64,000 nt of DNA from Parablautia intestinalis. GTDB taxonomy: Bacteria; Bacillota; Clostridia; Lachnospirales; Lachnospiraceae. The DNA is taken from the NCBI GenBank assembly GCA_003612395.1, contig RAYQ01000010.1, positions 62,001 through 126,000 on the forward strand, written 5' to 3'. This document shows positions 27,200-35,238 of the stretch, piece by piece. The notes beneath the pieces are model-generated. The model did not search any database and was not told where the DNA came from. It worked only from the letters and a program-made list of their open reading frames with translations. Position 1 is the stretch's first letter. Every line of letters begins with the position of its first letter. A program made the translations under genes and the position numbers.

Positions 27200-29213
27200 A
27201 ATAATACCTCACTTCCTGCATGGCGGGCTTTTCTGTCCTGTCCGCAAACACAATGCCGTTTCCCGAAAATTCATAGTCTGAAGGCCTGTCGTCAAAATCT
27301 CCTCCATAGCGCAGCACCTTCTTTCCTGTTACCTGATCTTTCACCATAATTGCCTGATCAATGTAATCCCAGATAAATCCTCCATGATACATTTCAAATT
27401 CATCCAAAAGCTTCATATAAGAATCCATCCCCCCAAGGGAATTTCCCATATCATGCATATATTCGCACAGCAGATAGGGTTTTTTCGGCTCATTGGAAAG
27501 ATAAGCCCGCACCTCGTCAGGGGTGGCATACATACAGCTTTCCACATCAGATATCCTGTCTTCATAGGCTCTGTTATTAAACACTCCCTCGTAATGAACC
27601 AGTCTGCCATCGTTTTTTTCCTTAAAGTACCGGTACATGGCTACAAGATTTTCTCCTGCAAAGGACTCATTGCCAAGAGACCAGAACAATATGGAAACAT
27701 GGTTTTTAAATGTTTCAAAATTGTTCCGCGCCCGGTCCATGAGAACCTCCTTCCACTCCGGCAAATCACCGGGAATGTTCCAGGAAGGCTCAATAGCGCC
27801 CATTTTCTGCCAGGAACCATGGGATTCCAGATTACACTCCGCCATCACATAAATACCGTTTTTATCACACATTTCATACCATGGGATCTGATCCGGATAA
27901 TGACAGGTACGCACTGCATTGATGTTGTTTTTCAGGAAAATCTGCATATCCTGCTCCATCTCCTTCATCCCAATGCATCTGCCCTGCTCCGGGCTCCACT
28001 CATGACGGTTCACGCCGTTTAAAATCAGCCTCCTGCCGTTTAAACAAATAACCTTGTCTATCATCTCCACCCTGCAAAAGCCTGTCGGATAAGGGACCAC
28101 CTCTATAAGAGCGTCATTTTCATCATAGAGCCTTACCGTTAAGCGGTATAAGTAAGGGTTATGATTATCCCAGGGCGTTACCCTGCCAACAGATACACCA
28201 TCCAGCTTGCAGGAAATTTTCAGAAATTCATCTGTGTTTTCTTTATTTTCCCCTTTTTTGTCCATTGCCGGTACCTCTTCTGCCGTCCCGCAGGGCACTT
28301 CCTCACGCACTGCCGCTTTGTTATCCGCAAATGCTCCCTGAGGCGCTGCCTTCACATTCCCGGGCAAAAGCATGTCCCGCTTCAGCAGGCATTCTCCTTT
28401 CGGATTCTCAAGGCTAACCTCCGCCCTTCCCACGCTTCCTTTTGGCATGGAAAGTTTAAGCTGTAACCCAAAGTTTCCGATTCCATCCTCCGAAAGCACC
28501 GGCTTTGCCCATATATCCTCCACATGCATCCTGGGAAGGCCCATCAGCGATACATTGCGGAAAATTCCAAAGAACCGGAAGAAATCCTGATCCTCCAAAA
28601 AGGCCGCCGTGCTTCTCTTATGTACCTCCACCGCCAGGAGGTTCCCCCTTTCCCTGATATAAGGGGTAAGGTCAAAGGTTATGGGCGTAAAGCTGTCCTC
28701 CCCATAACCCACAAAATGGCCGTTCAGCCACAGATACATGGCCTGCTCCACCCCTTCAAAGCAGATGGAAACCCTTTTTCCCATAAGCCCGCTTTCAAGG
28801 TCAAATTCTTTAAGATAAGAACCTACCGGATTGCAGGAAGCCTTACTGAACATCCCTTCCCACTGCTTCGTCCCGTTAAGGCTGTGGGCGGGGCGTCTGT
28901 AAAAATGCCCCTCCCAGGGGTACATGGTATTGATATAATGAATTTTATCATAGCCTGCCATCTCTATATGGCAAGGCACCTTTATCTCATCAAATCCGGT
29001 ACTGTCAAATCCTTCTTTATAAAAATCAGCCGGCCTTGACGGCGCGTTTTCAGAATAATGAAATTTCCACATTCCGTTTAAGGACTGCACCAGAGAGCTT
29101 GTACCTTTCTGAGCCTCATCCTCATTTATGTAAAATCTGTGATCACTGTGGGCATCAAGCGCCCCCACCCGGAAAACCTCAGGGTTATCCAGCCACCTTA
29201 TATCAGCTTCCAT
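27183..29213 (-). CDS. lacL: Beta-galactosidase large subunit, GH2
   Basis: This 676-residue cytoplasmic subunit hydrolyses beta-galactosides such as lactose. It has the GH2 sugar-binding and Ig-like domains followed by the catalytic barrel. Catalytic residues: acid/base Glu in SLGNESFAGEN (about residue 480) and nucleophile Glu in LLCEYMHDMGNSLGG (about 555). The N-terminus MEADIRWLDNPEVFRVGALD is LacL-like. Residues 300-325 form an unusual Ala/Glu/Lys-rich insertion. GCAGGAGGT precedes ATG 29213. It lies 32 nt after the MalY-like gene and shares its transcript. Confidence 0.93.
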   Translation of the reverse strand: MEADIRWLDNPEVFRVGALDAHSDHRFYINEDEAQKGTSSLVQSLNGMWKFHYSENAPSRPADFYKEGFDSTGFDEIKVPCHIEMAGYDKIHYINTMYPWEGHFYRRPAHSLNGTKQWEGMFSKASCNPVGSYLKEFDLESGLMGKRVSICFEGVEQAMYLWLNGHFVGYGEDSFTPITFDLTPYIRERGNLLAVEVHKRSTAAFLEDQDFFRFFGIFRNVSLMGLPRMHVEDIWAKPVLSEDGIGNFGLQLKLSMPKGSVGRAEVSLENPKGECLLKRDMLLPGNVKAAPQGAFADNKAAVREEVPCGTAEEVPAMDKKGENKENTDEFLKISCKLDGVSVGRVTPWDNHNPYLYRLTVRLYDENDALIEVVPYPTGFCRVEMIDKVICLNGRRLILNGVNRHEWSPEQGRCIGMKEMEQDMQIFLKNNINAVRTCHYPDQIPWYEMCDKNGIYVMAECNLESHGSWQKMGAIEPSWNIPGDLPEWKEVLMDRARNNFETFKNHVSILFWSLGNESFAGENLVAMYRYFKEKNDGRLVHYEGVFNNRAYEDRISDVESCMYATPDEVRAYLSNEPKKPYLLCEYMHDMGNSLGGMDSYMKLLDEFEMYHGGFIWDYIDQAIMVKDQVTGKKVLRYGGDFDDRPSDYEFSGNGIVFADRTEKPAMQEVRYYYGLYR

Positions 29214-29245
29214 ATTTTATACCTCCTGCATCCGCAAACCTGCCG

Positions 29246-30451
29246 CTATTTTTTATTAAATACATATTGATCCAGCCGCTCCATCGCCTCTTCCACCAGC
29301 AAACGGGGCAGAGCCAGATTAAGCCGGATTGCATACGGTCTGTTAAAAGGGCGCCCGTCCTGCCAGATTACGCCAACCCGGATACCTGCCCGTATCAGCT
29401 CGTCCATATCCATCCCATGCTCCCTGCAGAACTTCTCACAGTTCAGGTAAAGCATGTAGGTTCCTTCCGGTTTGGCAAGCTCCACTCCTTTAAAATGTTC
29501 TTTTATATAGGTATATGCGTATTCCACATTCTCCGTCAGTACATGCCGCAGCTCATCCACCCACTCATATCCTTCCGGCTGATAAGCGCCGATCAGCGCA
29601 TACATGGATAATACATTCACATTGTTGTAATGACTCATTTCCGCCTGCTTCCTTACCCGGTCCCGCAGATAGGGATTATATATAATATGGTAAGAACCGA
29701 TAAGGCCCGCCAGATTAAAGGTTTTAGAAGGCGCATAGACCGCGATTGTCCTGTTTTTTGCATCCTCCGAAACAGACTGGGTAGGGATATGCTTATGCCC
29801 TTCCAGCGTAAGGTCAGACCAGATTTCATCCGATACAACCACGCAGTCATTTTTTGCATAAATCTCCATAGCCTTCTCAATTTCTTCCCTGGTCCACACA
29901 CGGCCACAGGGATTGTGAGGAGAGCAAAATACGGCAAAATGGATATGTTCTTCCTTCAGTTTTCTATCCATGTCCTCATAATCCATCCGCCAGATGCCGT
30001 TTTCATTCTGCACCAAATTGCTATGTACGATTTTCCTCCCAATGGCCTCTAAGGAATGGGTGAAACCAATATAAGTGGGCGAATGCAAAAGAACGGCTTC
30101 TCCCGGCGCGGTAAATGCCTGGGCAGCGGAAGATACACAACCTAACACGCCGTTTTCATAGCCGATAGTTTCCTTCGTAAGGCCCTCCACCCCGTTTCGT
30201 TTCCTCTGCCACTTAATTATTTTGTCATAATATTCTTCCCTGGGATTAAAATATCCAAAGGTTGGATGCTTTGTCCTCTCAATGATAGCCTCCTGAATGG
30301 TTGGAACAGTAGCATAATTCATGTCCGCCACCCACATGGGAATCCTGGAAAATCCTTCCTCCACCCTGGCGTTCTCAAAAGGAATCAGCTCCACCGCTAT
30401 GGCGTCCTTCCCCGTCCTGTCAATAACAGACGTAAAATCGTACTTCATCAT
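29246..30451 (-). CDS. MalY/PatB-type pyridoxal-phosphate aminotransferase
   Basis: About 401 residues of a fold-type I PLP enzyme; relatives are cystathionine beta-lyases or aminotransferases. Visible are the PLP-binding lysine in YAPSKTFNLAGL (about residue 235), FCSPHNPCGRVWTREEIEKA and VVSDEIWSDLTL. MalY of E. coli also represses the maltose regulon; no such role can be shown here. GCAGGGGG suits ATG 30451 (another at 30448). First gene of the run with lacL and lacM; promoter at 30513-30541. Confidence 0.87.
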   Translation of the reverse strand: MMKYDFTSVIDRTGKDAIAVELIPFENARVEEGFSRIPMWVADMNYATVPTIQEAIIERTKHPTFGYFNPREEYYDKIIKWQRKRNGVEGLTKETIGYENGVLGCVSSAAQAFTAPGEAVLLHSPTYIGFTHSLEAIGRKIVHSNLVQNENGIWRMDYEDMDRKLKEEHIHFAVFCSPHNPCGRVWTREEIEKAMEIYAKNDCVVVSDEIWSDLTLEGHKHIPTQSVSEDAKNRTIAVYAPSKTFNLAGLIGSYHIIYNPYLRDRVRKQAEMSHYNNVNVLSMYALIGAYQPEGYEWVDELRHVLTENVEYAYTYIKEHFKGVELAKPEGTYMLYLNCEKFCREHGMDMDELIRAGIRVGVIWQDGRPFNRPYAIRLNLALPRLLVEEAMERLDQYVFNKK

Positions 30452-30512
30452 AATACCCCCTGCAAACAATCGGCAGTTTCAATTTTACTGCCTCATCTTC
30501 TGTTTTTGTTTC

Positions 30513-30541
30513 ATTATACCTTACGTTTATGTGCACATCAA
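30513..30541 (-). promoter_or_regulatory. Predicted promoter of malY-lacL-lacM
   Basis: Minus-strand TTGATG, 17-nt spacer, TATAAT. Transcription would start about 55 nt before the MalY-like start. Confidence 0.7.
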
Positions 30542-30597
30542 CCTATTTGTTTCTTTACATTACAGTTCAAGTTTGCGTGAAAGTATTTGCTTTCTAT

Positions 30598-30720
30598 TTT
30601 ATCAGAGCGCATCCGCGGCCCATAGGTATTAAAGATACGGATTACCTTGATATCTGCGCCATGCTGCCTGTAATAGTCAAAAAATAACTTAACCGCACAA
30701 AAGAGGCCTTCAATATAAGA
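30598..30720 (-). pseudogene. Fragment of an NDP-sugar epimerase/decarboxylase
   Basis: About 40 codons, reading [20 protein letters not shown] and [14 protein letters not shown], match the middle of UDP-glucuronate decarboxylase/epimerases, whose active-site helix reads SYxEGKRxxE. The catalytic Lys is lost and both ends are missing. It abuts an inverted repeat. It is a relic; no full sugar-nucleotide gene is nearby. Confidence 0.65.
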
Positions 30721-30753
30721 CAATTACATACTTTATATCAAAAGCCTCTTTAA
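30699..30753 (-). terminator. Inverted repeat/terminator after the Rpn gene
   Basis: Imperfect arms (30700-30719 and 30731-30752), with AAAGAGGC/GCCTCTTT at the base, then TTTTGTG. It overlaps the first codons of the epimerase relic. Confidence 0.6.
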
Positions 30754-30773
30754 AACACTCTGTGAAATCTTTC

Positions 30774-31796
30774 CTAACCTTCTTCCCAGTACTTTTCTAT
30801 CAGTTCTTCCGCCTGCTGCGCATACTCCGGAAATTTACAGCGAAGCTTTGCCGCCGCATTCTCTTTCGTATCATGGTATTCCTGAAACACTCCAATCATG
30901 ATTTTTATATTTTGTTCTTTTACTTCGCTTGTCACCTTTTCAGTCACTTCATCCGTTACTTCCTTTGTCAGGCTTTCTGTTATTTCTTCTCTGACTTCTT
31001 TTTTAACTTCCTGCCTGACTTCTTCTTTAACTTCCTGCCTGACTTCTTCTTTAACTTCTTCCCTGACTTCTTCTTTAACTTCTTCCCTGATTTCTTCCGC
31101 CATGTCTTCTTTTATGCTGTCAATCCAATCTCCAAGAGTCATATATCCCGCCTCCACTTCCGGCAGATTCTTCACTCTGCTCACATAAAAATCTATCTTT
31201 TTTGTTGCTTCGTCCACCGCGTTTTTGCTTTCGCTGTTCTGGATATATGTTAGCATATTTTTTATTGCCTGACTACCGCCTTTTTTCCCTTTTGTGTAAA
31301 AATAAAGAAACTTAAGGCCGTCATCATATTCCATATCCGGTATCTCCTCACACTTATTGTGGACAGTATACATCATATAATCTTTACCGAACAAATCATA
31401 ATTCGTAATGGTGATGACATACAGATTTGGGATTTTAGAAAAGTCCTTCATTCCTCTTTTTATGTATCTGCCGTCTATCTTGGCCTGATAGTATCTGTTA
31501 TGCCGCGGCAGATGAAGGCCGTCTTTCAGATGAGGTTCTATATCGTACAAATTTGTGACGGTTCCCTCATCGTACTCCGTAACTTCCACATCCATCCGGA
31601 TTCCTCTTAGTTCCGGTGTCGCCGCCGGAATTATCTGCTGTGCCAGCACCCGTACCTCCTTTAATTCTTTCTCCAGCAGCACAGACAACAGCAGCCGGTA
31701 AAAGGGCCCGCTTAACTCCTGGTTGGATGCAATCGCATTAGACAGGAAATTGTCAATTAAGTCAAGCTCCTGCAGTGTCTTTTTGGTATATCCCAT
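30774..31796 (-). CDS. Rpn-family PD-(D/E)XK nuclease (recombination-promoting/transposase-like)
   Basis: A 340-residue protein of the Rpn/PDDEXK transposase-like family. The N-terminal part has DNFLSNAIASNQELSGPFYR and the nuclease core near GIRMDVEVTEYDEGTVTNLY (D-x-E-x and a later lysine in YYQAKIDGRYIKRG). Rpn proteins are DNA endonucleases that raise recombination, some with toxin or phage-defence roles. The C-terminus carries 4-5 runs of the octad EEVKEEVR/Q (about 240-295), a long charged coiled coil. AAAGGAGGG precedes ATG 31796. Monocistronic, with its own promoter. Confidence 0.85.
   Translation of the reverse strand: MGYTKKTLQELDLIDNFLSNAIASNQELSGPFYRLLLSVLLEKELKEVRVLAQQIIPAATPELRGIRMDVEVTEYDEGTVTNLYDIEPHLKDGLHLPRHNRYYQAKIDGRYIKRGMKDFSKIPNLYVITITNYDLFGKDYMMYTVHNKCEEIPDMEYDDGLKFLYFYTKGKKGGSQAIKNMLTYIQNSESKNAVDEATKKIDFYVSRVKNLPEVEAGYMTLGDWIDSIKEDMAEEIREEVKEEVREEVKEEVRQEVKEEVRQEVKKEVREEITESLTKEVTDEVTEKVTSEVKEQNIKIMIGVFQEYHDTKENAAAKLRCKFPEYAQQAEELIEKYWEEG
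30991..31098. repeat. 24-nt tandem repeats inside the Rpn gene
   Basis: About four to five copies of a 24-nt unit (core GACTTCTTCTTTAACTTC on the plus strand) encode the eight-residue EEVKEEVR units. Copy number changes by slippage would stay in frame and alter coiled-coil length. Confidence 0.75.
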
Positions 31797-32190
31797 ACGC
31801 CCTCCTTTGGCAGGGTATACGGATATCCGCTGCAAAAATTTGCCGTGCACCGGCCGTATCCCTGTTTTCCTGATTTAGATTTTCTTTTGTGAATTTCCGG
31901 CGAGATGCCGATATAGATTTCTTCCTTTCGGACAGATCTGACAGGTACCATCGGGAAGAAATAAGAGATTCACTTTGAATTGATAAATCTACTATAGCAG
32001 AGTAAAGGCCTATTGGCAAGCTATTTATATAAGGTATCTATTTTTATAGATACCAGGATATTTGAAAAATTTTATTGACACTGCTTTCTCCACCGTGGTA
32101 TAATATATTGTTTCGTTCATTAAAAAATGATAAGTCAGACCGGCTTGGCAAGTTATACCCGAATTATAATACTACCAGGAGGAAGCAAAC
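31797..32190. promoter_or_regulatory. Intergenic region with divergent promoters and a hairpin
   Basis: This holds the Rpn promoter on the minus strand (TTGCCA at 32014-32019, 17 nt, TATAGT at 31991-31996) and the ABC-2 exporter promoter on the plus strand (TTGACA 32075-32080, 18 nt, TATAAT 32099-32104). Between them is a perfect palindrome GGTATCTA-6-TAGATACC (32033-32054). No protein-coding gene is seen. Confidence 0.6.
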
Positions 32191-32979
32191 ATGATCACTA
32201 TGCAAGATGTGTGCAAGACCTATAAGGTCTCTAAACGCGATGCCGGATTTTCTTCGGCCTTCAAAGCTCTGTTTCATAAGGAATACGAGCTCATTCACGC
32301 TCTTGACGGCGTTTCCTTCACCATACGCGATGGCGAAATGGTGGGCTACATAGGCCCTAACGGTGCCGGAAAAAGCTCTACTATCAAAATCTTAAGCGGT
32401 ATCCTTACCCCCGAGGAGGGTACCTGTCTGATAGACGGATTAACCCCATGGAAAAACAGAATTGAGCATGTAAAAAATATCGGCGTAGTCTTTGGCCAGC
32501 GCACCCAGCTGTGGTGGGATGTGCCGGTTCTGGATTCCTTTGAACTGTTAAAGGAAATTTACCGGATCGATGCGCATGCTTATCGCCGCAATTTGGAACA
32601 GCTCACCGATATGCTGGGACTTTCCGGGCTGCTTCAAACTCCCACCCGTCAGCTCTCCTTAGGCCAGCGGATGCGGTGCGAAATTGCCGCCTCCCTGCTT
32701 CATGACCCGAAAATCCTGTTTCTGGACGAGCCCACCATCGGGCTGGATGCAGTTTCCAAGCTGGCAGTCAGGGATTTTATCCTGAGACTGAATGCAGAAA
32801 AAAAGACCACCGTAATTTTGACCACGCACGATATGCAGGATATCGAAGCCCTCACAAGCCGTATTATTCTCATTGGCAGAGGGCATATCCTTCTGGATGG
32901 TAACCTGACGGATATCAAAGAAGGGTTTGCGAGCACCGATGAAGGACTTGCCTCCTTTTATCAGTCCCATAACCTGTAG
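32191..32979 (+). CDS. ABC-2 exporter ATP-binding protein
   Basis: A 262-residue cytoplasmic ATPase of a three-part ABC-2 exporter (COG4586 type). Motifs: Walker A GPNGAGKSST (about residue 57), signature LSLGQRMR (about 153), Walker B ILFLDEPTIGLD and switch His TTHDMQD. CAGGAGGAAG precedes the ATG. Two permease genes follow on the same strand. The substrate is unknown. Confidence 0.92.
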   Translation: MITMQDVCKTYKVSKRDAGFSSAFKALFHKEYELIHALDGVSFTIRDGEMVGYIGPNGAGKSSTIKILSGILTPEEGTCLIDGLTPWKNRIEHVKNIGVVFGQRTQLWWDVPVLDSFELLKEIYRIDAHAYRRNLEQLTDMLGLSGLLQTPTRQLSLGQRMRCEIAASLLHDPKILFLDEPTIGLDAVSKLAVRDFILRLNAEKKTTVILTTHDMQDIEALTSRIILIGRGHILLDGNLTDIKEGFASTDEGLASFYQSHNL

Positions 32980-33085
32980 ACTTCTCTGCCTGGAAAACAC
33001 GTCCCGGGATCCGCACTAATCCCCATGTTTCCAACAACCTAATTACCATAATGTTTTGCGCAGGATACAAAAAAGGAGAGCATCC

Positions 33086-33889
33086 ATGAAAAAATACATC
33101 TCTTTCTTCAGGCTCCGTTTCAGCATGGAGCTTCAATATCGCGCCGCCGCACTGGCCGGAGTGGCAACCCAGTTCTTTTGGGGCGCAATGGAGATATTAA
33201 TGTTCCGGGCATTTTACCGGACAAACCCCGGTGCCTTCCCTATGACCCTTCAGGCGACCTGTGCCTATGTATGGCTGCAGCAGGCTTTCCTGGCTCTTTT
33301 TGTCACATGGGTACTGGAAAATGAAATTTTTGATTCCATCCTGAACGGAAATATCGCTTACGAGCTCTGTCGTCCCGTGAATATTTACAATATGTGGTTT
33401 TCCAGAAATCTGGCTATGCGCATTTCCGGGGCAGTGCTGCGCTGTATACCCATCCTGCTTTTTGCAGCGTTTCTTCCCGCCCCCTACGGGCTGATGGCCC
33501 CTGCGGGCCTAACTAATTTCTTTCTGTTTTTCCTTACCCTGCTGCTGGGCGTAGGCGTCACCGTGGCTTTTTGCATGCTGGTCTATATGCTGTGCTTTTT
33601 TACCATATCCCCTATGGGACTGCGCATTGTAACAGTATCTATGGTGGAATTCCTTTCAGGCGGTATTATCCCTCTGCCCTTCCTTCCGGATGGTGTCAAA
33701 CAGATCATTGAGCTGCTTCCCTTTGCTTCTATGCAGAACGTTCCCCTTAGAATCTACAGCGGAGATCTTACGGGCGGCGGCACACTGCGGGCTTTGCTTC
33801 TTCAGGTTTTCTGGCTTTGTATATTAGTCGCCGCGGGAAAAATTTTAGACGCCCTTGCCATGAAAAAGGTCACTGTCCAGGGTGGGTAA
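33086..33889 (+). CDS. ABC-2 exporter permease 1
   Basis: A 267-residue membrane subunit with six predicted helices, COG4587/ABC2_membrane_6-like (MELQYRAAALAGVATQFFWG near the N-terminus; PLPFLPDGVKQIIELLPFAS in the second half). GGAG upstream selects ATG 33086; a further in-frame ATG at 33056 lacks an RBS. It would form a heterodimeric channel with the next protein. The substrate is not known. Confidence 0.87.
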   Translation: MKKYISFFRLRFSMELQYRAAALAGVATQFFWGAMEILMFRAFYRTNPGAFPMTLQATCAYVWLQQAFLALFVTWVLENEIFDSILNGNIAYELCRPVNIYNMWFSRNLAMRISGAVLRCIPILLFAAFLPAPYGLMAPAGLTNFFLFFLTLLLGVGVTVAFCMLVYMLCFFTISPMGLRIVTVSMVEFLSGGIIPLPFLPDGVKQIIELLPFASMQNVPLRIYSGDLTGGGTLRALLLQVFWLCILVAAGKILDALAMKKVTVQGG

Positions 33890-33946
33890 AGGTTGAAAAT
33901 TAAAGCAAAGGTGAACTTTGTTCACCTCGCAGAAATGGAGAAAAAA

Positions 33947-34720
33947 ATGAAATTATATGGAAAATTTTTTATGATACATTTAAAGAGTATCATGCAATAC
34001 AAGACATCCTTTTTGCTCTCCTGCCTGGGGCAGTTTCTGGTATCCTTTAACCTGTTTCTTGGTATTTACTTTATGTTCAGGCGTTTTTCACAGGTAGAGG
34101 GCTTTACCTACAGTGAGGTGCTTTTGTGCTGCGGCATCACTCTGCTTGAATTTTCCCTGGCGGAGGCCTTTGCCCGGGGCTTTGATACCTTTGGCTCTAT
34201 CGTAAGCCGCGGAGAATTTGACCGTATTCTGGTCCGTCCCAGAAATGAAATTTTTCAGGTGCTGGGAAGCCGCATCGAATTAAGCCGTATTGGCCGCGTC
34301 CTGCAGGCAATTGTCATGTTTATCTATGGCATCAGAGCCAGTCATATTCACTGGACACTGACAAAAGCTGCTGCCGTGGCGCTGATGCTCCTTGGCGGCG
34401 CAGTGGTGTTCAGCGGATTTTTTGTCATTTACGCCTCCATCTGCTTTTTTACCATTGAAGGGCTGGAATTTATGAATATTTTCACGGACGGCGCCCGGGA
34501 ATACGGGAAATACCCTGTGAGCATATATGGAAAAAAGGTGCTACAGCTGTGTACTTTCGTGATTCCCTATGCCCTGATCCAATATTATCCCCTTCTTTAT
34601 CTACTGGACACAGGAGAGGCTTATTACGCCCTGCTGCCCCTGGCGGCCTGCCTGTTTATGCTCCCCTGCCTTGTGCTGTGGAAAATCGGAGTGCGGCATT
34701 ATGTTTCATCGGGATCATAA
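33947..34720 (+). CDS. ABC-2 exporter permease 2
   Basis: A 257-residue partner permease of COG3694 type with six helices; the motif ARGFDTFGSIVSRGEFDRIL followed by VRPRNEIFQ is characteristic. The reading frame opens at TTG 33893, but GGAG 7 nt before ATG 33947 and the usual N-terminus (MKLYGKFFMIHLKS) favour 33947. It converges with the SH3b gene, leaving 17 nt without a clear terminator. Confidence 0.87.
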   Translation: MKLYGKFFMIHLKSIMQYKTSFLLSCLGQFLVSFNLFLGIYFMFRRFSQVEGFTYSEVLLCCGITLLEFSLAEAFARGFDTFGSIVSRGEFDRILVRPRNEIFQVLGSRIELSRIGRVLQAIVMFIYGIRASHIHWTLTKAAAVALMLLGGAVVFSGFFVIYASICFFTIEGLEFMNIFTDGAREYGKYPVSIYGKKVLQLCTFVIPYALIQYYPLLYLLDTGEAYYALLPLAACLFMLPCLVLWKIGVRHYVSSGS

Positions 34721-34737
34721 ATAATTTACTTCATGTG

Positions 34738-35238
34738 TTACCTTGTTTTCTCTCTTTCCATCCTTTTGGTGGAGATAATCCCGGTAACAAATATACCGGC
34801 TACCAGAAGGACAATAACAATTCCCCATATCCGTGAACGTCGTGCCTCCGTCCGATATCTTTCCACTTCTTCTACCAGTATCTTACTTTCCATTTCCAAT
34901 TCCTGAAACTCTTTATCCAGCCCCTCCACATCAAATTCCTGTATAAACAATAATGATTTCCGTACATACCCTTCCTTATCCTGATAAGATACCTTATACC
35001 AGCCATCTGCTGTTTCCCCTGTTACAAATACGGATTGCCCGCTTTGGTAAGTTATAACCGAGGCGGAATTATCATCAGGTAGTTCCTTCGCTTCAAATGC
35101 CTCATCGGCCACCATAATCTGATTCAGCTCAGCGATCCCTTCCTTCTGCACGGATTCTTCTGCTTCTGCCTGTAATGGTGCTATGCTTCCAAGATAAACA
35201 ATTGCCAAAAACACTGCTATGATACTTTTCATTTTCAC
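34738..35238 (-). CDS. SH3b-domain membrane protein of the glycan cluster
   Basis: A 166-residue protein: signal-like N-terminal helix (IIAVFLAIVYLGSIAPLQA), a bacterial SH3 domain (about residues 60-100: SVFVTGETADGWYKVSY, GYVRKSLL), a short coiled coil, and a C-terminal helix (IWGIVIVLLVAGIFVTGI) with basic tail. So the SH3 domain is outside, held by the C-terminal anchor, and could bind wall peptide or glycan. GTG 35238 overlaps the polymerase stop (GTGA), though an ATG 6 nt later is also possible. Last gene of the cluster. Confidence 0.75.
   Translation of the reverse strand: MKMKSIIAVFLAIVYLGSIAPLQAEAEESVQKEGIAELNQIMVADEAFEAKELPDDNSASVITYQSGQSVFVTGETADGWYKVSYQDKEGYVRKSLLFIQEFDVEGLDKEFQELEMESKILVEEVERYRTEARRSRIWGIVIVLLVAGIFVTGIISTKRMEREKTR

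Noticed and set aside
26225-29213. Frameshifted lacZ
   Set aside because: The second frame has its own RBS and the LacM N-terminus, and the 17-nt overlap matches known lacLM genes.
30991-31098. CRISPR-like repeats
   Set aside because: The repeats are contiguous, 24 nt long, without spacers, and encode a coiled coil.
30774-31796. True transposase of a mobile element
   Set aside because: Rpn-family proteins are stand-alone nucleases; no terminal repeats flank the gene.
32033-32054. Intrinsic terminator between Rpn and the ABC genes
   Set aside because: The palindrome lies between divergent promoters and no U-tract follows; no transcript should end here.
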